A stretch of DNA of 64,000 nt, from positions 744,001-808,000 of the forward strand of contig NZ_CAKAKB010000003.1 in the NCBI RefSeq assembly GCF_916618755.1. The letters run 5' to 3'. The translations under genes were made by a program, and so were the position numbers. Source of the stretch: Actinotalea sp. Marseille-Q4924 (lineage in GTDB: Bacteria > Actinomycetota > Actinomycetes > Actinomycetales > Cellulomonadaceae). A model generated the notes under the pieces. That model did no database searches. It saw nothing but the letters and a program-made list of their open reading frames with translations, and was not told the DNA's origin. Each line of letters begins with the position of its first letter. Within the stretch, counting starts at the first letter, position 1. This document shows positions 9,264 through 17,445 of this stretch, piece after piece.

Positions 9264-10580
9264 TCAGTCCTCTCCGAAGCTGGGCACGATCGAGACCGGG
9301 GTGGGTGCGTCCGGGCGGTCGACGGCGGCCCCGCCGTCGCCGTCCGTGGCGGGCAGGCGCTTGCCCGCCATGGACATGTGGGCCGGCACGGGCATGCGCC
9401 TGCCGGGCAGGAGCACGTGCCAGTACAGGTGGCGGAACGCGAGCTTGCCGAGGTGGTTGATGCGGCTCTCCCGCAGCAGCTGCATCGGACCCACCCGGGG
9501 CAGCGGGTAGGTCCCCGGCAGCGGCTCGGTCTCGTAGTTGAAGTCGATGAGGAGCGCCTTCCCGCCTCCGGACTCGATGAAGCAGTTGGCGTGGCCGTCG
9601 AAGAGGTCGGTCATGGGCCGGCCATCGACGTGCGCGAGGAAGTTCTCGGTGAAGCCGTCCACCTGGAAGTGAGCGACGGAGCCCGCCTTGGACGCCGGCG
9701 TGTCCGCCGCGTCGCCGACCGCGAAGATCCGGTCGTCGTCGACGGACAGCAGCGTCTGCTTGTCGACCCGCACGTAGCTGAGCTCGTCGCCGAGCCCGCT
9801 GCGAGCCACGAAGTCGGCGCCCATGTTCACCGGGATGGTCACGAGGAGGTCGAAGGGGATCTCCCGCCCGTCGAAGGAGCGCAGGACGTGCGCGTCGCCG
9901 TCGATGCTCTCGACGACGACGTCCGGCTCCAGGGCGATCCGCCGCTCGGTGAGCATCGACCCGAGGAGCTCGGCGGACACGGGCTTCGTGAACGCGCCCG
10001 GCAGCGGCGTGGCGTAGGTGAGGTCCACGGCGTCCCGGATGCCGCGCTCGCGGAAGAAGGAGTCCGCGAGGAACGCCATCTCCAGCGGCGCGACGGGGCA
10101 CTTGATGGGCATCTCGGCGACGTGCACGACGAACCGCCCGCCGGGCCAGTCCGCGAGGCGGGCTGCGAGCCTCATGGCGCCGGCGTAGGTGAAGAACTCG
10201 TGGACGTCACCGCCGGCCAGGGCCTCCTCGAGGCCGGGCGTCTCGGCGGGCCGCGGTGACGTGCCCGTCGCGATGACGAGGTAGTCGTAGGGCAGCTCCC
10301 GCCCGTCCTGGAGGTGCACGGTGCGACCGTCCCGGTCGACCCGGTCGATCGTGCCGGTGACGAGGTCGACGTCGTGGCGCAGCGTCGCGCGGACGGGCTT
10401 GCGCACGTCCCGGGGCCGCATCGTCCCGAACGGCAGGAAGAGGTAGCCGGGCTGGTAGTAGTGCGTGTCGGACTGCTCCACGACGGTGATGTGCCAGGCG
10501 TGGTGGGGCAGGCGCGGGCGGAGCCGGTTGACGACCATGGTGCCGGCCGTCCCGGCACCGAGGACGACGAGCCTTCTCAT
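9264..10580 (-). CDS. sulfide:quinone oxidoreductase-like FAD flavoprotein
   Basis: 438-residue two-dinucleotide-binding-domain flavoprotein of the SQR/FCC group. FAD motif VVLGAGTAGT is at 5-14, ATGTSPRP at about 104-111, and the second FAD motif FAVGDAADTP at about 286-295. It has only two cysteines, C161 (PIKCPVAP) and C333 (HANCF), the spacing of the redox-active pair of sulfide:quinone reductases. A basic and aromatic C-terminal segment (about 395-412) could anchor it to the membrane. ATG is preceded by AGGAG. Heads the operon with DsrC/TusE and DsrE-like genes; likely reaction is oxidation of sulfide or persulfide with electron transfer to quinone and sulfur handed to the relay proteins. 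The reaction is inferred. Confidence 0.82.
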   Translation of the reverse strand: MRRLVVLGAGTAGTMVVNRLRPRLPHHAWHITVVEQSDTHYYQPGYLFLPFGTMRPRDVRKPVRATLRHDVDLVTGTIDRVDRDGRTVHLQDGRELPYDYLVIATGTSPRPAETPGLEEALAGGDVHEFFTYAGAMRLAARLADWPGGRFVVHVAEMPIKCPVAPLEMAFLADSFFRERGIRDAVDLTYATPLPGAFTKPVSAELLGSMLTERRIALEPDVVVESIDGDAHVLRSFDGREIPFDLLVTIPVNMGADFVARSGLGDELSYVRVDKQTLLSVDDDRIFAVGDAADTPASKAGSVAHFQVDGFTENFLAHVDGRPMTDLFDGHANCFIESGGGKALLIDFNYETEPLPGTYPLPRVGPMQLLRESRINHLGKLAFRHLYWHVLLPGRRMPVPAHMSMAGKRLPATDGDGGAAVDRPDAPTPVSIVPSFGED

Positions 10581-10775
10581 CGGGGCTCCTGGTGCTGGCT
10601 GGTCCGCCTGAGGGCGGGGGGCGGCGTCCGCCGTCCTACCGACGACGCTAGGAACCTGCCGGGCGGTGCGACAGGGACGAAGGTCCGATACCCCGGGGCG
10701 TATGGCCCGTCAGCGCCGGGAGCGGGTGCGCGGCGTGCGGATGCGGCACGGGGCGTCCGGTGCGACCGTGGCCCC

Positions 10776-10958
10776 ATGAGCGAGCAGACACCGTCCGAGA
10801 AGCCGTACGACCCCGCCGAGGACCCCGACGCGGACCCCGACAACCTGCAGCCGCGGACCGGTTCGCAGGCCGCCGGCGGCCCCTCCGAGGGAGACCCGGA
10901 CGCCGACCCCGACATGCTCAACCCGCGCACGGGCGACGCCGCCGGGGACGCCGGCTGA
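10776..10958 (+). CDS. small acidic repeat protein, unknown function
   Basis: 60-residue, strongly acidic, probably disordered protein with no hydrophobic segment. It contains two copies of a 14-residue unit, DPDADPDNLQPRTG (16-29) and DPDADPDMLNPRTG (40-53), with 12 of 14 residues identical. It starts at ATG 10776, divergent from the SQR-like gene, and its TGA overlaps the presumed CTG start of the epimerase gene (CTGA), so the two may be cotranslated. I do not recognise a characterised family. The DPDADPD stretches could bind divalent cations, but that is speculation. Confidence 0.7.
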   Translation: MSEQTPSEKPYDPAEDPDADPDNLQPRTGSQAAGGPSEGDPDADPDMLNPRTGDAAGDAG

Positions 10959-12043
10959 CCAGGCGGCGCGTCGTCGTCGTCGGCGGCAGCGGGAACCTCG
11001 GCACGGCCGTCCTGCGCGCGCTGCACGACGACCCCGAGCTGTGCGTCGTCGGGGCCGTCGCGCGCCGCGTCCCACCGGTCGGCGCGACGGACGACGTCCC
11101 GGAGCCGTACGACGTCACGTGGACGGGCTGCGACATCGGTGCCGTGGGCCCGGACCGGCCCGTGCTGGACCGCCTCGAGGCGGCGTTCCGGGGTGCCGAC
11201 GCCGTCGTCCACCTCGCGTGGCAGATCCAGCCGAGCCACGACCGCGACCGGCTGCGGCGGACCAACGTCGAGGGCACCCGGCGCGTCCTGGAGGCCGCCG
11301 ACGCCGCCGGTGTGCCCCATGTCGTCGCGGCGTCCTCCGTGGGCGCGTACCGCCCCGTCGAGGACGACGAGCCCCGGGACGAGTCGTGGCCCGTCGACGC
11401 GGAGCCTCGGCGCAGCGCGTACAGCGTCGACAAGGCCGCGACGGAGGAGCTCCTCGACGCCTGGTCGGACCGTCTGGCCGTCGCCCGGCTGCGCCCCGCG
11501 CTCGTGTTCCAGCGGGCGGCCGCCTCGGCGATCGAGCGCTACTTCCTCGGACCCGCCCTGCCCGCGCGGGTCCTGCGCCTGCCCCTGCCGGTGCTCCCGT
11601 GGCCGAGCGGTGTCCGTGTGCAGGCGGTGCACGCCGACGACGTCGCGGCGGCCGTCCGCGCCGTCCTCGCCCGGCGCGCCACGGGGCCGTTCAACCTCGC
11701 GGCCGACGACGTGCTGCGGCGCGACGACGTGGCCCGCGTCCTCTCCGCCCGCCGGACGGTCGACGTGCCGCTCCCCGTCGTGCGCGGTGCCCTCTCCGCG
11801 GCCTGGCGGCTCCGCGCGGCACACCTCAGCCCGGGCTGGCTCGACCTCGCCGCGGGCGTCCCGGTGCTCGACACCGCCCGTGCCCGGGAGGTGCTGGGCT
11901 GGGTGCCGGCACGATCCGCGGTGCAGAGCCTCGCCGAGCTGGTGGACGGGATGGTCGACGGAGCCGGCACCGCGAGCCCGGTGCTGCGCCCCCGGCGTCG
12001 CGCGCGCCCGTCCGTCGTCGGCGGGCAGGCATCGTCGAGCTGA
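10955..12043 (+). CDS. NAD-dependent epimerase/dehydratase family protein
   Basis: Extended short-chain dehydrogenase of about 362 residues. The N-terminal Rossmann motif GGSGNLG follows directly after RRRVVVV, and the active-site pattern has ASSVGAYRP and YSVDKAATE (Tyr and Lys). Substrate unknown; relatives act on nucleotide sugars or other small carbonyls. Start is uncertain: the frame has no ATG near the Rossmann fold. The best candidate is CTG at 10955, preceded by GGGGA and overlapping the small upstream gene by CTGA; an in-frame GTG at 10760 would overlap that gene completely and give an Arg-rich extension. The C-terminal part lacks membrane segments. Confidence 0.8.
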   Translation: MTRRRVVVVGGSGNLGTAVLRALHDDPELCVVGAVARRVPPVGATDDVPEPYDVTWTGCDIGAVGPDRPVLDRLEAAFRGADAVVHLAWQIQPSHDRDRLRRTNVEGTRRVLEAADAAGVPHVVAASSVGAYRPVEDDEPRDESWPVDAEPRRSAYSVDKAATEELLDAWSDRLAVARLRPALVFQRAAASAIERYFLGPALPARVLRLPLPVLPWPSGVRVQAVHADDVAAAVRAVLARRATGPFNLAADDVLRRDDVARVLSARRTVDVPLPVVRGALSAAWRLRAAHLSPGWLDLAAGVPVLDTARAREVLGWVPARSAVQSLAELVDGMVDGAGTASPVLRPRRRARPSVVGGQASSS

Positions 12044-12068
12044 GGGTCCCGCGCAGGGGCGACCGGCG

Positions 12069-13181
12069 TCAGCGCGCCAGGCGCTCCACGACCGCGCCGT
12101 ACACGCCCGGCAGCCGTGCCGCGGCCGGCACCACGGCGCGTCGCACCGGCGAGGTCGCGGCGCGGACCAGGCCCGACGTCAGGAGACGGTAGTCGCGCGT
12201 CGCGGCGCGCCACGCGCGCTCGTACTGCGCCGGGTCCTCCAGCGTGGCGACCGCGGCCCGGGCCTGCGCGAAGCCGACCCGCAGACCCTCGCCCGTGAGG
12301 GCGTCGACGTAGCCGGACGCGTCCCCGACCAGCCGCACGGGCCCGAGGCTGCGCCGCCGGCTGCGCTGCAGGAGCGGTCCGGCGCCGCGGACAGGACCGT
12401 CGGCCGCGGCCCCGGCGAGCCGCGCCGCGAGCTCCGGGAGCTCCGCCAGCGTGGCGTCCAGGTCCGTGCCGCGCGGCCCGAGCACGGCGACACCGACGAG
12501 GTCCTCGGCGACGGGGGTCACGTAGGCCTCTGCGCTCGGGGACCAGTGCACCTCCACGAGGTCGTCCCAGGGCGCCAGCCGGTAGTGCCGACGCAGGCCG
12601 AAGCGCCGGCGCGCGTCCGGGTGCCGCGGCGCCGCCTCGAGCCCGAGCAGCCGGCGGACGGGGGAGTGCAGGCCGTCGCACGCCAGCACCCAGCGCGCGG
12701 TGAGCTCGGCCGTGCCCGTGCCCGTCGCGGCGTCGTCGGCGGAGGGCTCGGGCGGGCCGGGTGCCCGTCCGCTCTGCACCATGGCGGCCGCCGTGCCGTC
12801 CGGCCGTGTGCGCAGCGCCGTGACGCGCCCGTGCAGCGCCGTCGCGCCGAGGTCCGCCGCGCGCTCGGCCAGCGCCGCGTGGAGGGTCGTGCGGCGGACG
12901 CCGCGCCCGACTGCCCCGCGGAAACGGTGGTCAGCGTGCCGCGGACCCTGCCGGTAGCTGATCCCCGCCAGCACGTGCCCGGGCGGGTCGACGTCCCAGG
13001 AGCGGAGGAGAGCGAGGGCACCGGGCATGAGGCCCTCGCCGCACGCCTTGTCCACGGCGCCCTCGCGGGGCTCCACGACGACGACGTCGAGCCCCGCTCG
13101 GCGACACTCCAGCGCGGCCGCCAGACCGACGGGCCCGCCACCGACGACGAGCACGTCCGTGTCCGTCCCGCGGACCGTCAT
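12069..13181 (-). CDS. FAD-dependent oxidoreductase, geranylgeranyl-reductase-like, of the type III PKS cluster
   Basis: 370-residue flavoprotein. FAD-binding VVGGGPVGLAAA is near the N-terminus, followed by VEPREGAVDKACGEGLMPGA, the CGEG motif of the geranylgeranyl reductase family, and the second FAD motif RLVGDASGYVDALTGEGL. The ATG at 13181 is preferred to a GTG at 13211, which would overlap the methyltransferase gene. Last gene of the PKS-methyltransferase-flavoprotein operon. Two roles are possible: ring hydroxylation of the alkylresorcinol product, or double-bond reduction in a prenyl chain added by the nearby UbiA protein. Sequence alone does not decide between them. Confidence 0.8.
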   Translation of the reverse strand: MTVRGTDTDVLVVGGGPVGLAAALECRRAGLDVVVVEPREGAVDKACGEGLMPGALALLRSWDVDPPGHVLAGISYRQGPRHADHRFRGAVGRGVRRTTLHAALAERAADLGATALHGRVTALRTRPDGTAAAMVQSGRAPGPPEPSADDAATGTGTAELTARWVLACDGLHSPVRRLLGLEAAPRHPDARRRFGLRRHYRLAPWDDLVEVHWSPSAEAYVTPVAEDLVGVAVLGPRGTDLDATLAELPELAARLAGAAADGPVRGAGPLLQRSRRRSLGPVRLVGDASGYVDALTGEGLRVGFAQARAAVATLEDPAQYERAWRAATRDYRLLTSGLVRAATSPVRRAVVPAAARLPGVYGAVVERLAR

Positions 13182-13191
13182 CCCGGGGCCG

Positions 13192-13716
13192 TCAGGCGGC
13201 CGCGAGGGCACGCCGCAGCGCGCGCTCCTCGGCGGGGATCCGGAAGCGCCACAGGAGGACCGCGTTGAGCACGGTGAACGCCAGGGCCGTGACCCAGGCC
13301 GTGTGGATGAGCGGCAGGGCGATGCCCTCCACGACGACGGCGACGTAGTTGGGGTGCCGGAACCAGCGGTAGGGACCGCGGTCGACCAGCGGGAGCCCCG
13401 GCACGACGATGACGCGGGTGTTCCAGCGCGGGCCGAGGGTCGCGATGCACCACCAGCGCAGCGCCTGGCCGAGCACGACCAGGGCCAGCATCGGCCAGCC
13501 GAGCCACGGCAGGAACGGCCGGTCCGCGACGAGCACCTCCACCACGCAGGCGAGCAGGAGCGCCGTGTGCAGCGCGACCATGGCGGGGAAGTGGCCGCGA
13601 CCGCTCTCGACCCCGCCGCGGGCGAAGGACCAGCGGGCGTTGCGCGCGGAGACGACGAGCTCGGCGAGCCGCTCGAGCGCCGTCGCCGCGACGACGGCGA
13701 GGTAGACGGTCAGCAC
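13192..13716 (-). CDS. isoprenylcysteine carboxyl methyltransferase (ICMT)-family protein
   Basis: 174-residue integral membrane methyltransferase-like protein with about four hydrophobic segments. The C-terminal family signature is present (GPYRWFRHPNYVAVVVEG, then a Glu in RIPAEERAL), which forms the SAM-binding pocket in this family. The GTG at 13716 overlaps the PKS stop by seven bases. In type III PKS clusters such proteins (SrsB/AgqB-like) O-methylate the phenolic lipid, and I infer that here. The enzyme would act at the inner face of the membrane on a lipophilic substrate. Confidence 0.85.
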   Translation of the reverse strand: MLTVYLAVVAATALERLAELVVSARNARWSFARGGVESGRGHFPAMVALHTALLLACVVEVLVADRPFLPWLGWPMLALVVLGQALRWWCIATLGPRWNTRVIVVPGLPLVDRGPYRWFRHPNYVAVVVEGIALPLIHTAWVTALAFTVLNAVLLWRFRIPAEERALRRALAAA

Positions 13717-14798
13717 GCAGCGGCCTCCGGCCACCGCAGCAGGACCAGCTCGGCGCTCACGCCGGGTCCGAACGCCACGACCATGCCGGGGGAGCCGGGC
13801 TCGGGGGCGACGGGACGCCGGAGGATGCGGTGCAGCACGTCCAGCACCGACGCGGAGGACAGGTTCCCGACGGAGGCGAGCGACGCGCGGCTCGCCTCCA
13901 GGGCGTCGTCGTCGAGGCCGAGCGCCACCTGGACCGCGTCGAGGATGCGCGGGCCGCCCGCGTGCACGACCCAGGTCGTCACGTCACCGGGCTTCAGGCC
14001 GTGCGCCGACAGCAGCGCCTCCGCGTCCTGCCCGAGGCTCTCCTCGATGAGCGCCGGGAGCGTGGGGGACAGGACGATCCGGAAGCCCTCGGCGCGCACG
14101 TCCCAGCCGAGGACGTCCTCGGTGCCGGGGTAGAGGCGGCTGCGGGTGGCGACGACCTCCGGCCCCTGCCCGGCGCGCGCGGTGGCAGGGTGCGCGTCAC
14201 CGACGACGACGGCGGCAGCGGCGCCGTCGCCGAAGAGACCGCTCGCCACCATGTTGGCGGGCGACCGGTCGCCGCGCTGGACGGTGAGGGAGCACAGCTC
14301 GAGACACACCAGCAGGGCGACGTCGCCGGGGTGGCCCGCCAGGTAGTCGTGGACCCGGGCGAGCCCGGCCGCGCCGGCGACGCAGCCGAGGCCGAAGGAG
14401 GGCAGGCGGCGGACGTCGGGCCGCAGGCCCAGCCTGCCCACGAGCAGCGCGTCGACCGACGGGGCGGAGATGCCCGTGACGGAGGTGAAGAGCACGAAGT
14501 CCACCTCGTCCGCGGCGATCCCCGCGGAGGCGAGGGCGTCGGCCGCGGCCCGCTCGGCGAGGTCGGTGCCGAGGGTGCGGAAGAGGTCGTTCGTCGCCCC
14601 GAAGTCCCCGAGGTCGGCGTAGGCCGCCGGCTCCAGCGCCAGGTGGCGGGTCGTCACGCCGCTGTTCCGGTGGACCTTCTCCAGCAGCGCGCGCGCCGTC
14701 GCGTCGGGGGCGAGCAGCGGGGCGATCGCAGCGGTGATCTCCGCCTGGGGCCGGGGCGGCCCCGGCAGGGCCGGTGCGACCGAGATCACGTGGGACAT
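13710..14798 (-). CDS. type III polyketide synthase
   Basis: Chalcone-synthase-fold ketosynthase of 362 residues with the full catalytic triad: C139 (GLGCVAGAAG), H279 (WVVHAGGP) and N312 (GNLSSASV). Members of this bacterial group extend acyl-CoA starters with malonyl-CoA to alkylresorcinols or alkylpyrones. It is the first gene of a minus-strand operon with ICMT-like and flavoprotein genes, and a UbiA prenyltransferase diverges 142 bases away. That set matches the logic of the agq cluster of Actinoplanes missouriensis (PKS, methyltransferase, monooxygenase, prenyltransferase). Starter length and product are inferred, not visible. Confidence 0.93.
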   Translation of the reverse strand: MSHVISVAPALPGPPRPQAEITAAIAPLLAPDATARALLEKVHRNSGVTTRHLALEPAAYADLGDFGATNDLFRTLGTDLAERAAADALASAGIAADEVDFVLFTSVTGISAPSVDALLVGRLGLRPDVRRLPSFGLGCVAGAAGLARVHDYLAGHPGDVALLVCLELCSLTVQRGDRSPANMVASGLFGDGAAAAVVVGDAHPATARAGQGPEVVATRSRLYPGTEDVLGWDVRAEGFRIVLSPTLPALIEESLGQDAEALLSAHGLKPGDVTTWVVHAGGPRILDAVQVALGLDDDALEASRASLASVGNLSSASVLDVLHRILRRPVAPEPGSPGMVVAFGPGVSAELVLLRWPEAAAC

Positions 14799-14940
14799 CT
14801 CGGCATCGTGTCACGCTGTCGGTCATCCGTCGCGGCCCGCGGGTGCGGCTGCCAGGGCGGTGCCAGGTGGTGGTCGGTGGTGGCCGGTCGTGCCACGTGG
14901 TGCGAGGACGAGGTCGGAGCACGAGGGGAGCAGCGAGCCG

Positions 14941-15819
14941 GTGAGCACGAGCACGCGGAGGGACGGGCGCCGTACGGGCCGGCGGGTCCGCCGGGTGGCG
15001 CTGGGGCTCGCGCTCGCCTGCCACACCGGTCCCACGGTCGTCGTCACGGCGCTGTCCGGAGCCGTCGCGATCGCCGTGGGTGCGCCCGCGGTGACGGTCG
15101 TCCTGGTGGTGCTGTCGGTCCTGCTCGGCCAGCTGTCGATCGGCTGGTCCAACGACTGGATCGACGCACCCCGCGACCTCGCCGTCGCCCGCCCGGACAA
15201 GCCCGTCGTCCGGGGCCTGGTCGGCGTGGGCACGCTGCGGATGTCCGCGGTCGTCGCGGGGCTGGCCGGAACGGCCCTCCCGTTCGCCCTCGGGCCGGCC
15301 GCCGGGATGGCGCATCTGGTGGTCGTCGCCTCCGGGTGGGCGTACAACGCCGGGTTGAAGTCGACGGTCTGGTCGTGGCTGCCCTACGCCGCCGCCTTCG
15401 GAGCACTCCCCGCGTTCGTGGTGCTCGCCCTGCCCGGCGACGGCCGGCCCGCGGCGTGGGTGGTGGGCGTGGGGGCGCTGCTCGGCGTCGGCGCTCACCT
15501 GGCGAACGTCCTGCCCGACCTCGACGACGACGCCGCGACGGGCGTCCGGGGGCTGCCGCACGTCCTGGGTCGTCGTCCCACCGGGGTCCTGGCTCCGGTG
15601 CTCCTCGCGACCGGCGCGGCCACGTCGGTCCTGGCTCCGGCGGGTGCGCCGGGTGCGGGCGTGGTCGTCGTGGGCGCCCTCGCGGCGGTGGTCGGTGCCG
15701 TCGCCGGGACCGTGGGTCTGGTCCGGCCGACCAGCCGGTTGCCCTTCACGCTCGCGATGGTGGTCGCGGGCCTGTGCGTCGTCGCGCTCGTCGCGTCGGT
15801 GGACGCCGCCGTCGTGTGA
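14941..15819 (+). CDS. UbiA-family prenyltransferase
   Basis: 292-residue polytopic membrane protein (about eight to nine helices). Both Asp-rich motifs of the UbiA family are present: NDWIDAPRD at about 77-85 and NVLPDLDDD near the middle, which bind the Mg2+-diphosphate of the prenyl donor. The GTG at 14941, preceded by GGGGAG, was chosen because the frame upstream of it is not protein-like. It is divergent from the type III PKS operon and likely prenylates its phenolic product; the alternative is menaquinone-type or another UbiA substrate. Ring specificity and prenyl length cannot be read. Confidence 0.88.
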   Translation: MSTSTRRDGRRTGRRVRRVALGLALACHTGPTVVVTALSGAVAIAVGAPAVTVVLVVLSVLLGQLSIGWSNDWIDAPRDLAVARPDKPVVRGLVGVGTLRMSAVVAGLAGTALPFALGPAAGMAHLVVVASGWAYNAGLKSTVWSWLPYAAAFGALPAFVVLALPGDGRPAAWVVGVGALLGVGAHLANVLPDLDDDAATGVRGLPHVLGRRPTGVLAPVLLATGAATSVLAPAGAPGAGVVVVGALAAVVGAVAGTVGLVRPTSRLPFTLAMVVAGLCVVALVASVDAAVV

Positions 15820-15922
15820 CGGCAGGGCGGCCGACGGCGGTCTCCGGCGTGTCCCGGCGCCGGCCGAGTCGCTCCGTCGCCGGACCGGCAGCCGTGTCGG
15901 TGGTGGGGGCGACCATGGGGCC

Positions 15923-16264
15923 ATGACCGTCCAGGTGACCGCGCGCCGCGACCCGGTGCCCCGGCCCGTGCTCCTGCCCGGATGGTCCGCGCGCTCCAGA
16001 TGGGGCTGGGACCCGGCGCTGGAGTGCTACTGGGCGCGCCTCGTCCCGCTCCGTCGGGACGGTGCCGTCCTCGAGGTCTCGCGCGAGCACCTCGTTCCCA
16101 CCCTGGCGTCCCTGGCGCGCACGGTCGCAGCGCGGGCGGCCCTCGACGACGGACTCGTGTTCGTCGCGCTGACCGGCGGCATCGTGCCGGGCACGCCTCC
16201 GGCGGCGCAGCCGCGCCCCGGGAGGCGGACCTCCGGCTCCCGGCCTAGTCTCGAAGGACGCTGA
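15923..16264 (+). CDS. hypothetical protein
   Basis: 113-residue frame beginning at ATG 15923. The first 85 residues look protein-like, with alternating hydrophobic segments and regular codon bias. The last 30 residues are Arg/Pro/Ser-rich and overlap the probable -10 element (TAGTCT at 16246) of the CsbD gene. I do not recognise a family and see no membrane helix. The gene could end in frame as read or be slightly decayed at the 3' end. Confidence 0.5.
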   Translation: MTVQVTARRDPVPRPVLLPGWSARSRWGWDPALECYWARLVPLRRDGAVLEVSREHLVPTLASLARTVAARAALDDGLVFVALTGGIVPGTPPAAQPRPGRRTSGSRPSLEGR

Positions 16265-16284
16265 GACGAGCAGAAGGAGGAGCC

Positions 16285-16458
16285 ATGGGCACCGACGACA
16301 AGCTGCGCAACAGCGCCCAGGAGATGGGCGGCAAGGCCAAGGAGGGCGCCGGGCGCGTCACGGGGGACCGGGACCTGGAGGCCGAGGGCAAGACCGACCA
16401 GTCCGCCGCGAGCCTCAAGCAGGCCGGCGAGAAGGTGAAGGACGCCTTCAAGCGCTGA
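16285..16458 (+). CDS. CsbD family stress protein
   Basis: 57-residue highly charged protein with the CsbD signature (KLRNSAQEMGGKAKEGAGRV, then DRDLEAEGKTDQ). CsbD proteins are small general-stress proteins of unknown mechanism, controlled by sigma-B in Bacillus. A very strong ribosome-binding site (AGAAGGAGG) precedes the ATG, and a TAGTCT -10-like element at 16246-16251 lies about 34 bases upstream. A perfect hairpin terminator follows. The gene is therefore a monocistronic, probably abundantly expressed unit. Confidence 0.92.
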   Translation: MGTDDKLRNSAQEMGGKAKEGAGRVTGDRDLEAEGKTDQSAASLKQAGEKVKDAFKR

Positions 16459-16509
16459 CCCCCGCCGTCGAGCCGCCGGCAACCCACGGGGGGCCGTCAC
16501 CGCCGGCAG

Positions 16510-16546
16510 AAGGACCGGAGCACCAGGGGGTGCTCCGGTCCTTTCT
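16510..16546. terminator. bidirectional intrinsic terminator
   Basis: 15-base perfect arms (16510-16524 and 16529-16543) with a 4-base loop, AAGG at the left edge and CCTTTCT at the right. It serves CsbD on the plus strand and, through the complementary A-rich edge, may also serve the convergent hydrolase gene. Confidence 0.85.
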
Positions 16547-16622
16547 CGTGCGGGGTCCTTCTGCGACTCCGGGGTCCCTCCGCGACCTCGGTGGGCCCCG
16601 ATCCCTGCCGACCGACCTGCCC

Positions 16623-17369
16623 TCAGTGCGCGCCGATCGCCCGGGCCTCCGTGACGGCCGCCACCACGCCCCCTGTCCACGGCTCGCCGTGACCGGGCAG
16701 GACGAGGTCCGCGCCCGTCTCCACGAGGCGGTCCAGGGAGTGCATGGCGAGCTCGGAGTCGGCGGTGGCGGCACCGGCGATGATCTGGGGACCGTCGAGC
16801 CCGGTGTACGGGTCGAGCGTCACGAGCGCGTCACCCGTGAGGACGGCGTCCCGTTCCGGCAGGTGCAGCGCGACGTGGCCGTAGGTGTGGCCGGGCGTGA
16901 ACACGATGCGCGGCCGACCGGGCAGCTCGAGCACCTCCCCGTCCTCGAGGGGGCGGAGGTCGCGGACACCCCGGACCTTGAGGGCGCCGGCCCTGGCCAT
17001 CGCGGCGAGGATGCGCAACGAGGCGGGGTGGCGGAACGGGTACGCGGCGCGCAGGTTCTCGTGGGCGTAGCGGTAAGGGTGCGCTGCGAGCCAGTGGTCC
17101 GCCTCGTGCGCCCAGACGTCGACGCCCACGCGCTCCTGCAGCCGCGCGGCGAACCCGACGTGGTCGAAGTGCGCGTGGGTCAGCACGAGGCCTGCCACGT
17201 CCTCGGGGCGGTGCCCGAGCTCGCGCAGGGCGAAGCCCATGAGCGGCCACATCCCGGGCAGGCCGGCGTCGACGAGGAGGACCCGCCCGTCGTCGTCGGC
17301 GACGACGTAGCAGTTGACGTACGCGCGCTCCAGACGGTGCACCCGGTCGGCCACCTCGGTCGTCAGCAT
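16623..17369 (-). CDS. metallo-beta-lactamase-fold hydrolase
   Basis: 248-residue MBL-fold hydrolase. Metal ligands are seen in LTHAHFDHVG (HxHxDH), FTPGHTYGHVALH, TGDALVTLD and LPGHGEPW. Substrate unknown; the arrangement resembles glyoxalase-II-like or lactonase-like members. The ATG at 17369 follows GGAGGACGG and removes an Arg-rich, non-conserved extension. It converges on CsbD and has no functional neighbours that point to a pathway. Confidence 0.88.
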   Translation of the reverse strand: MLTTEVADRVHRLERAYVNCYVVADDDGRVLLVDAGLPGMWPLMGFALRELGHRPEDVAGLVLTHAHFDHVGFAARLQERVGVDVWAHEADHWLAAHPYRYAHENLRAAYPFRHPASLRILAAMARAGALKVRGVRDLRPLEDGEVLELPGRPRIVFTPGHTYGHVALHLPERDAVLTGDALVTLDPYTGLDGPQIIAGAATADSELAMHSLDRLVETGADLVLPGHGEPWTGGVVAAVTEARAIGAH

Positions 17370-17445
17370 CCGTCCTCCAGGTCTCGTGCGGGCGCCGCAC
17401 CCCCACCGTAGGAGACCGTTCCCAGGGTCGCGCGCCCTCTGCGCG

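Noticed and set aside
10577-11824. Long minus-strand open frame opposite the epimerase
   Set aside because: Antisense shadow of the epimerase gene, with Gly/Arg-rich composition and no motifs.
13182-13211. Alternative GTG start of the flavoprotein at 13211
   Set aside because: It overlaps the methyltransferase stop and adds ten residues without family resemblance, while ATG 13181 directly precedes the FAD motif.
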